From: an uncultured Lachnospiraceae bacterium
GTDB taxonomy: Bacteria; Bacillota; Clostridia; Lachnospirales; Lachnospiraceae
Length of the DNA stretch: 7,429 nt
Direction: 5' to 3'
Assembly (NCBI GenBank): GCA_902783305.1
Contig: CACZQU010000573.1
Location: forward strand, 1-7,429
This document shows, one piece after another, positions 1 through 3,890 of the stretch; position 1 is the first letter of the stretch; every line of letters starts with the position of its first letter. The notes below the pieces were generated by a model. That model did no database searches and was not told where the DNA came from. It worked only from the letters and a program-made list of their open reading frames with translations. The position numbers and the translations under genes were made by a program.

Positions 1-1083
1 AAAATCAAGGAAACGGATGCACCTTCGTTAAATGCAAGAGCAAAAGCAGCTCATCTCGATCCCCGGTACACATTTGATACCTTTATCGTGGGAAATAATA
101 ACAAGCTGGCACAGGCGGCTGCACTGGCCGTTGCCGAATCTCCCGGCAAGGTATATAATCCTCTTTTCATTTACGGAGGCGCCGGACTCGGGAAAACACA
201 CCTGATGCATTCGATTGCCCACTTTATCATTGACAACAATCCTGACAGCAAGGTTCTTTATGTAACCAGCGAAGTATTTACCAATGAACTGATTCTCGCG
301 ATCCGAAACGGCGGAAATCACGCAATGGCAAATTTCAGGGAAAAATACCGGAATATTGATGTTCTTCTGGTTGATGATATTCAGTTTATTATAGGAAAGG
401 ACTCCACTCAGGAAGAATTCTTTCACACCTTTAACAGCCTTCACAGCGCAAACAAAGCGATCATCATGTCATCCGATAAACCACCAAAAGACATGGACGT
501 ACTTGAAGAAAGATTTCGCTCCAGGTTCGAATGGGGACTGATCGCTGATATCACTCCACCGGATTATGAAACGCGCATGGCCATTCTTCACAAAAAAGAA
601 GAAGAAGACGGCATCAGCATCAATGAAAAAATCATCCAGTATATCGCTGAAAACATTAACTCAAATATCCGTGAGCTGGAAGGCGCTTTAAATAAAGTCA
701 TCGCGTTCTCCAGAATTAATAACTGCGAGATTACAGAAGACTTTGCCAAGGACGTTCTTACGGATATTATTTCGCCGGAGGCCGATAAGATCATCGATAT
801 CAATTTTATCGTTTCCATAGTTGCCGAGCACTTTAATCTTTCGATAAATGACATTACCGGTAAACAGAGGAGCTCCAAGTGCGTTGTCCCCAGACAGATC
901 TGTATGTATCTTTGCAGAGAAATGACCTCCACTCCTCTCAAAAACATAGGAGAGGTTCTGGGAAAACGGGATCACACCACCGTTATGCATGGGATAAACA
1001 AAATCGAAAGTGAAATGGCCAATGATGAAAGTCTGAGAAATACAGTCAATATCATACGAATGAAAATCAACCCTCCCAAATAA
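1..1083 (+). CDS. dnaA: Chromosomal replication initiator DnaA, 5'-truncated by the window edge
   Basis: DnaA is the AAA+ initiator that binds DnaA boxes at oriC, oligomerises with ATP, melts the origin and recruits the replicative helicase. The frame is open from base 1 to the TAA at 1081-1083 (360 codons); domain I and most of domain II are missing to the left. The GTG at 88 is not a start: it encodes the V of the family motif FDTFIVGNNNKLA. Seen in order: Walker A GGAGLGKT (175-198), Walker B VLLVDDIQ (361-384), the arginine-finger segment ERFRSRFEWGL (about 508-540), and domain IV with PRQICMYLCREMT and the signature GKRDHTTVMHGI (about 888-1000), which reads DnaA boxes. All key residues look intact. 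It precedes a box-containing gap and dnaN, the usual origin arrangement. DnaA commonly autoregulates through boxes near its own gene; its promoter is outside the window. Identification is very secure. Confidence 0.98.
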   Translation, partial: KIKETDAPSLNARAKAAHLDPRYTFDTFIVGNNNKLAQAAALAVAESPGKVYNPLFIYGGAGLGKTHLMHSIAHFIIDNNPDSKVLYVTSEVFTNELILAIRNGGNHAMANFREKYRNIDVLLVDDIQFIIGKDSTQEEFFHTFNSLHSANKAIIMSSDKPPKDMDVLEERFRSRFEWGLIADITPPDYETRMAILHKKEEEDGISINEKIIQYIAENINSNIRELEGALNKVIAFSRINNCEITEDFAKDVLTDIISPEADKIIDINFIVSIVAEHFNLSINDITGKQRSSKCVVPRQICMYLCREMTSTPLKNIGEVLGKRDHTTVMHGINKIESEMANDESLRNTVNIIRMKINPPK

Positions 1084-1137
1084 ACCGTATCTGATCAGTC
1101 ACAGGCTTTTTTCTGCTGTCTCTGTTTTGATACCGTT

Positions 1138-1146
1138 TTTTCCACA
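1138..1146 (+). promoter_or_regulatory. DnaA box 1 (TTTTCCACA)
   Basis: TTTTCCACA differs from the consensus TTATCCACA at one position (third base T for A). It is in the dnaA-dnaN gap, 55 bp after the dnaA stop, in the same orientation as boxes 2 and 3. It sits 2 bp before the left arm of the 1149-1171 inverted repeat. Confidence 0.7.
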
Positions 1147-1148
1147 TT

Positions 1149-1171
1149 CAATCCTGATGGCTTCAGGATTG
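1149..1171. repeat. 9-bp inverted repeat between DnaA boxes 1 and 2
   Basis: The arms CAATCCTGA (1149-1157) and TCAGGATTG (1163-1171) are perfectly complementary around a 5-base loop, TGGCT. The right arm abuts DnaA box 2 and the left arm starts 2 bp after box 1. There is no T-run after it, so it does not look like an intrinsic terminator for dnaA. It could be a binding site for a dimeric protein, a cruciform element of the origin, or a structure in the dnaA mRNA tail. Confidence 0.65.
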
Positions 1172-1180
1172 TTATCCACA
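1172..1180 (+). promoter_or_regulatory. DnaA box 2 (perfect consensus TTATCCACA)
   Basis: This is an exact match to the consensus DnaA box TTATCCACA. It is 34 bp (start to start) after box 1, in the same orientation, and directly touches the right arm of the inverted repeat. It should be the highest-affinity site of the three. Confidence 0.85.
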
Positions 1181-1233
1181 CCGTTCAGATCCCTGTAAAT
1201 CCTTGATCGGCCGGACCTTTGGAGTCAATTCAC

Positions 1234-1242
1234 ATTTCCACA
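1234..1242 (+). promoter_or_regulatory. DnaA box 3, degenerate (ATTTCCACA)
   Basis: ATTTCCACA has two mismatches to TTATCCACA but keeps the TCCACA core. It lies 62 bp after box 2 in the same orientation and is followed by a short G/C-richer step (GCTCC), a triplet-periodic run and an A/T-rich tract. This is the order in which a box feeds DnaA onto single-stranded DNA in the Bacillus basal unwinding system. Alone it would be a weak call; its position supports it. Confidence 0.5.
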
Positions 1243-1290
1243 GCTCCTAATACGACGATTACGGATTACTTTTATATTTTTACAGCTCCT
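1240..1290 (+). repeat. Short direct repeat ACAGCTCCT, two copies 42 bp apart
   Basis: ACAGCTCCT occurs at 1240-1248 and again at 1282-1290. Both copies are followed within 2-4 bases by TACGA. The 42-bp period is about four helical turns, so a protein bound to both would face the same side of the DNA. The copies bracket the A/T-rich putative unwinding tract, and the first overlaps the last three bases of DnaA box 3. Chance is not excluded for a 9-mer. Confidence 0.45.
1247..1282 (+). other. Possible DnaA-trio and DNA unwinding element
   Basis: Five consecutive triplets end in A (CTA ATA CGA CGA TTA, 1247-1261), followed by an A/T-rich run (1265-1282, 17 of 18 A or T). In Bacillus, repeated trinucleotides (top strand CTA-like) next to a DnaA box and a G/C-rich step guide DnaA filament growth and melting. 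Here only three of the five triplets carry the middle T of CTA/TTA, so the match is partial. TATATT at 1273-1278 also resembles a -10 element, but no matching -35 is seen. Confidence 0.35.
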
Positions 1291-1321
1291 CCGGTACGAA
1301 AAAGCTTTCCCCATACCATAC

Positions 1322-1366
1322 TGATCTTCCGGAAAGAAAACCCAGATTTCTTTTTCCGGAAGATCA
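1322..1366 (+). repeat. Long hairpin in the dnaN leader
   Basis: The 14-bp arms TGATCTTCCGGAAA (1322-1335) and TTTCCGGAAGATCA (1353-1366) pair perfectly. Four more pairs (GAAA 1336-1339 with TTTC 1347-1350) extend the stem past a 2-base bulge, leaving a 7-base loop (1340-1346). Each arm contains the perfect 8-bp palindrome TTCCGGAA. The stem ends 6 bases before the dnaN ribosome binding site. No T-run follows it, so a classic intrinsic terminator is unlikely. It may shape dnaN translation or mRNA stability, insulate dnaN from dnaA transcription, or be a DNA-level origin element. Confidence 0.8.
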
Positions 1367-1372
1367 TCATGC

Positions 1373-1380
1373 AAAGGAGT
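1373..1380 (+). promoter_or_regulatory. Ribosome binding site of dnaN
   Basis: AAAGGAGT is a strong Shine-Dalgarno match, 7 bases before the ATG at 1388, and fixes the dnaN start. It lies 6 bases downstream of the leader hairpin, close enough for a folded stem to influence ribosome loading. Confidence 0.85.
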
Positions 1381-1387
1381 ATCCCGA

Positions 1388-2512
1388 ATGGAAATTGTCT
1401 GTTCCAGAAACGATCTGCTGAAAAGCATTTCTATTGTCATGAAAGCTGTTCCGATCCGCACGACAATGAAAATCATGGAGTGCGTTCTCATCGATGCTTC
1501 CTCCGATTCAATTCATTTCATGACGAACGACATGGAGCTTGGAATTGAAACTACGGCAGAAGGGAACATTATTCAGAAGGGAATTATTGCAATTGACGCA
1601 AAAATCTTTTCGGATATTGTCCGCAAGCTTCCTGACAACGATGTAGTCATCAGAAACGATGAGTCTTCAAATAATATCATCATCACCTGTGAAAAAGCGA
1701 ATTTCAGAATTCCTTCAATGAATGAAGAAGACTTCATCCGTATTCCGGCAATCGAATATTCACGTAAGCTGTCTCTTTCCCAGTTTACTTTGAAAGAGAT
1801 GATCCGTCAGACCATATTTTCCATTGCCACAAATGAAAATAATCCCGTGATGACAGGTGAACTTTTTGAAATCAAAAACTCCGTACTTCGAATCGTATCT
1901 CTGGATGGGCACAGGATTTCTATCCGAAACCACCACCTTGATGAATATACAGAGAATACCAAGGTGATTATCCCCGGAAAAACTCTGAATGAAATCAGCA
2001 AGCTTCTGTCCGGAGAAGCTGAAGATCATATTGACCTGTATCTGACAGATCAGCACATTATCTTTCAAATGGAAAATACCACGGTAGTTTCCCGCCTGAT
2101 TACAGGTGAATATTTCAAAATCGATAATATGCTTTCTTCAGATTACGAGACAAAAATTATCATTAATAAAAAAGAATTTACAGAATGTATAGACAGAGCT
2201 ACTTTGCTGATCAGAGAGAACGACAAAAAGCCTCTTGTGTTGAAAATTACCGACAATGAAATGTTTCTTTTCATCGATTCACCTTTTGGCTCCATGAGTG
2301 AATCCATTTCTGTTGATAAAGAAGGAAAAGATCTGCTCATTGGATTTAATCCCAGGTTTTTGCTTGATGTCCTTCGTTCCATTACCGATGAAACAATTAC
2401 AATGTATCTTATCAATTCCAAAGCACCTTGTTTTATCAGAAATGAAAACGATGACTTTGTCTATCTCATTCTTCCGATCAACATTAATCCGGGTACTTAC
2501 AATTCATTATAA
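1388..2512 (+). CDS. dnaN: DNA polymerase III beta subunit (sliding clamp)
   Basis: The product is the ring-shaped homodimeric clamp that encircles DNA, tethers the replicative polymerase and serves as a docking hub for repair and replication-control proteins. At 374 residues it has the normal length for the three-domain clamp. The N-terminus (MEIVCSRNDLLKSISIVMKA, then VPIRTTMKIMECVLI) matches the family pattern of a helix followed by 'T-x-P/K-I-L/M-E-x-V-L-I'. SLDGHRISIR (about residues 173-182) is the conserved domain-II segment, and the protein ends with the clamp-type strand VYLILPI, plus a short extra tail (NINPGTYNSL). The start is set by AAAGGAGT 7 bases upstream. It lies between the putative oriC and yaaA; the 56-bp gap to yaaA has no terminator-like hairpin. 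No anomalies in the reading frame. Function is inferred from strong family resemblance. Confidence 0.97.
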   Translation: MEIVCSRNDLLKSISIVMKAVPIRTTMKIMECVLIDASSDSIHFMTNDMELGIETTAEGNIIQKGIIAIDAKIFSDIVRKLPDNDVVIRNDESSNNIIITCEKANFRIPSMNEEDFIRIPAIEYSRKLSLSQFTLKEMIRQTIFSIATNENNPVMTGELFEIKNSVLRIVSLDGHRISIRNHHLDEYTENTKVIIPGKTLNEISKLLSGEAEDHIDLYLTDQHIIFQMENTTVVSRLITGEYFKIDNMLSSDYETKIIINKKEFTECIDRATLLIRENDKKPLVLKITDNEMFLFIDSPFGSMSESISVDKEGKDLLIGFNPRFLLDVLRSITDETITMYLINSKAPCFIRNENDDFVYLILPININPGTYNSL

Positions 2513-2553
2513 AAAACAGAAATCAATCCATTCAACCGCCCTGTATCATAAAA

Positions 2554-2560
2554 AAGGAGA
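2554..2560 (+). promoter_or_regulatory. Ribosome binding site that fixes the TTG start of yaaA
   Basis: AAGGAGA ends 8 bases before TTG 2569. No ATG or GTG in this frame lies between it and the conserved start of the S4 protein, so the TTG is the only reasonable initiator. Confidence 0.8.
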
Positions 2561-2568
2561 ATTGTGCA

Positions 2569-2784
2569 TTGACGATCACGATCAGAGACGATTATATCAA
2601 GCTTGGTCAGGCTCTCAAGCTGGCAAATCTCGTTCCCGACGGCGCTGCCGCCAAAATGGAAATCACTTCCGGTCTTGTCAAAGTCAACGGTGAAACCGAT
2701 ACCAGAAGAGGCCGTAAGCTATATCCGGGAGATACCTTTACCTACCATTCAGAAACCTGTCAGATAATTTCGAATCAGGAATAA
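2569..2784 (+). CDS. yaaA: S4-domain RNA-binding protein YaaA
   Basis: This is a 71-residue protein that is almost entirely one S4 RNA-binding fold. The family pattern is clear: a first helix IKLGQALKLANLV (about residues 10-22), then AKMEITSGLVKVNGE (28-42) and RRGRKLYPGDTF (46-57), the usual 'G-x-V-x-V-N-G-E ... R-R-G-x-K-L-x-x-G-D' signature. The glycine-rich turn that often reads GGEAK is DGAAAK here. It starts at TTG, 8 bases after AAGGAGA. Genes of this family sit between dnaN and recF in many Firmicutes; the Bacillus relative is associated with the large ribosomal subunit, so a ribosome assembly or binding role is likely but inferred. Its stop codon overlaps the recF ribosome binding site, which suggests coupled translation. 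Confidence 0.93.
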   Translation: MTITIRDDYIKLGQALKLANLVPDGAAAKMEITSGLVKVNGETDTRRGRKLYPGDTFTYHSETCQIISNQE

Positions 2785-2797
2785 GAGGATATTCTTT

Positions 2798-3874
2798 ATG
2801 TACATCAAATCCATTCGTCTCAATAATTTCAGAAATTATAAGACATTGGATCTGGTTTTCGACCAAAAAACGAATATATTCTATGGCGACAATGCGCAGG
2901 GAAAAACAAATGTCCTCGAAGCAATATACATGTGCTGTACAAGCAGATCCCATAGAAGCTCCAAAGATAAGGAAATGATTCTTTTCGGAAACAGCGAAGC
3001 CCATATTCGCACGGAAATCTTTTCCGGAGAAATGAATCATACCATTGACATGCATTTGAGAAAAGAAAAGAAAAAAGGGATAGCTGTTGATGGCATACCG
3101 ATCCGAAGGATTAAGGATCTTCTTGGCATCATCAATGTTGTCTTTTTTTCACCTGAGGATTTGCAGATTATAAAAGAAGGACCATCGGAAAGAAGAAAAT
3201 TCATTGATTCAGAATTATGTCAGTTCAATTCCATATATTTTTCCAACCTGTCGGCTTACCAGAAGGTTCTTAATCAGAGGAATCAACTGTTAAAGGATTT
3301 ACCCTTTCATCCATCCCTGGAATCCACTCTGGATGTCTGGAACCGGCAGCTCATTGATTATGGTTCCCTGATCATAGAGGCAAGAAGCACTTTTCTTTCA
3401 CAGATAAATGAGATATTATCAGAAATACACTGGAAGCTTTCCGGAAAAAAGGAATCCGTACAGCTGACTTATGAACCTGATGTAAGCGCATCTGCGTTTG
3501 AAAAAATACTGAATCAGAATCAGCTCCGGGATCTCAGGATGAAAACAACGACAACAGGTCCTCACAGAGATGATTTTCGCATAGAGGCTGACGGAATAGA
3601 TCTCAGAAAATACGGGTCTCAGGGACAGCAGAGAACAGCCGCTCTTTCTCTGAAGCTCTCTGAGATCCGTCTGATCAGAAATAAGACATCTGAGCAGCCG
3701 GTACTGCTGCTCGACGATGTTCTCTCCGAGCTTGACAGAAGGAGACAGAATTTCCTGCTGGAAAGTATAGATGGAATTCAAACCATGATTACCTGTACAG
3801 GTATAGACGATTTTGTGAGCAGCCATTTCCAGATGAACAAAGTTTTCCATGTTGCAAATGGGATGATTGATTGA
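2798..3874 (+). CDS. recF: DNA replication and repair protein RecF
   Basis: RecF is an SMC/Rad50-like ABC ATPase that, with RecO and RecR, loads RecA at single-strand gaps and helps protect or restart stalled forks. The 358-residue length is normal. It opens with the typical YIKSIRLNNFRNY strand, followed by Walker A GDNAQGKT (residues 30-37). SPEDLQIIKEGPSERRKFID (about 113-132) is the conserved central segment. The ABC signature SQGQQR is at 274-279 and Walker B plus D-loop LLLDDVLSELD at 303-313. THREE ATPase elements are therefore intact. The ATG at 2798 follows AAGAGGA (2783-2789), which overlaps the yaaA stop at 2782-2784. It is the third member of the dnaN-yaaA-recF series. The next gene starts 16 bases after its stop with no terminator between. 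Confidence 0.97.
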   Translation: MYIKSIRLNNFRNYKTLDLVFDQKTNIFYGDNAQGKTNVLEAIYMCCTSRSHRSSKDKEMILFGNSEAHIRTEIFSGEMNHTIDMHLRKEKKKGIAVDGIPIRRIKDLLGIINVVFFSPEDLQIIKEGPSERRKFIDSELCQFNSIYFSNLSAYQKVLNQRNQLLKDLPFHPSLESTLDVWNRQLIDYGSLIIEARSTFLSQINEILSEIHWKLSGKKESVQLTYEPDVSASAFEKILNQNQLRDLRMKTTTTGPHRDDFRIEADGIDLRKYGSQGQQRTAALSLKLSEIRLIRNKTSEQPVLLLDDVLSELDRRRQNFLLESIDGIQTMITCTGIDDFVSSHFQMNKVFHVANGMID

Positions 3875-3879
3875 AAGTT

Positions 3880-3884
3880 GGTGA
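3880..3884 (+). promoter_or_regulatory. Weak ribosome binding site before a TTG start
   Basis: GGTGA lies 6 bases before TTG 3891. It is a poor Shine-Dalgarno compared with others in the window. A stop codon in the same frame (3882-3884) rules out a start further upstream, and the helical TPR pattern begins right after the TTG, so the TTG is favoured. Translation may depend partly on coupling to recF, which ends 16 bases upstream. Confidence 0.45.
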
Positions 3885-3890
3885 CATAAG

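Larger units (their letters stand above)
1084..1387. other. Candidate replication origin (oriC) in the dnaA-dnaN gap
   Basis: This 304-bp stretch has no credible gene. It contains three 9-mers close to the TTATCCACA DnaA box, all in the same orientation, an inverted repeat, a triplet-periodic segment followed by an A/T-rich run, and a hairpin next to the dnaN ribosome binding site. In many Firmicutes, including Bacillus, the unwinding part of oriC lies between dnaA and dnaN, often with a second box cluster upstream of dnaA that would be out of view here. The box number is small, so this may be only the unwinding half of a bipartite origin. The dnaN promoter should also be here, but I found no convincing -35/-10 pair. 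Confidence 0.75.

Noticed and set aside
88..90. GTG start for a 331-residue DnaA
   Set aside because: The frame is open to base 1 and the upstream codons encode the conserved LDPRYTFDTFIVG segment, so the gene starts outside the window.
1127..1155. Promoter starting with TTGATA before DnaA box 1
   Set aside because: No TATAAT-like hexamer at 16-18 bp spacing; the expected place reads AATCCT.
1149..1180. Intrinsic terminator of dnaA
   Set aside because: The hairpin is followed by TTATCCACA, a DnaA box, and not by a T-run.
1294..1322. CATACT (1317-1322) as a -10 element for dnaN
   Set aside because: The -35 position has no resemblance to TTGACA, and the hexamer runs into the first base of the hairpin arm; too weak to list.
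1219..1548. 109-residue + strand ORF running from the gap into dnaN
   Set aside because: It overlaps dnaN in another frame, has no fitting ribosome binding site or recognisable domain, and starts inside the putative origin elements.
2298..2693. 131-residue + strand ORF across the dnaN-yaaA junction
   Set aside because: It lies out of frame over two well-recognised genes and has no domain or ribosome binding site.
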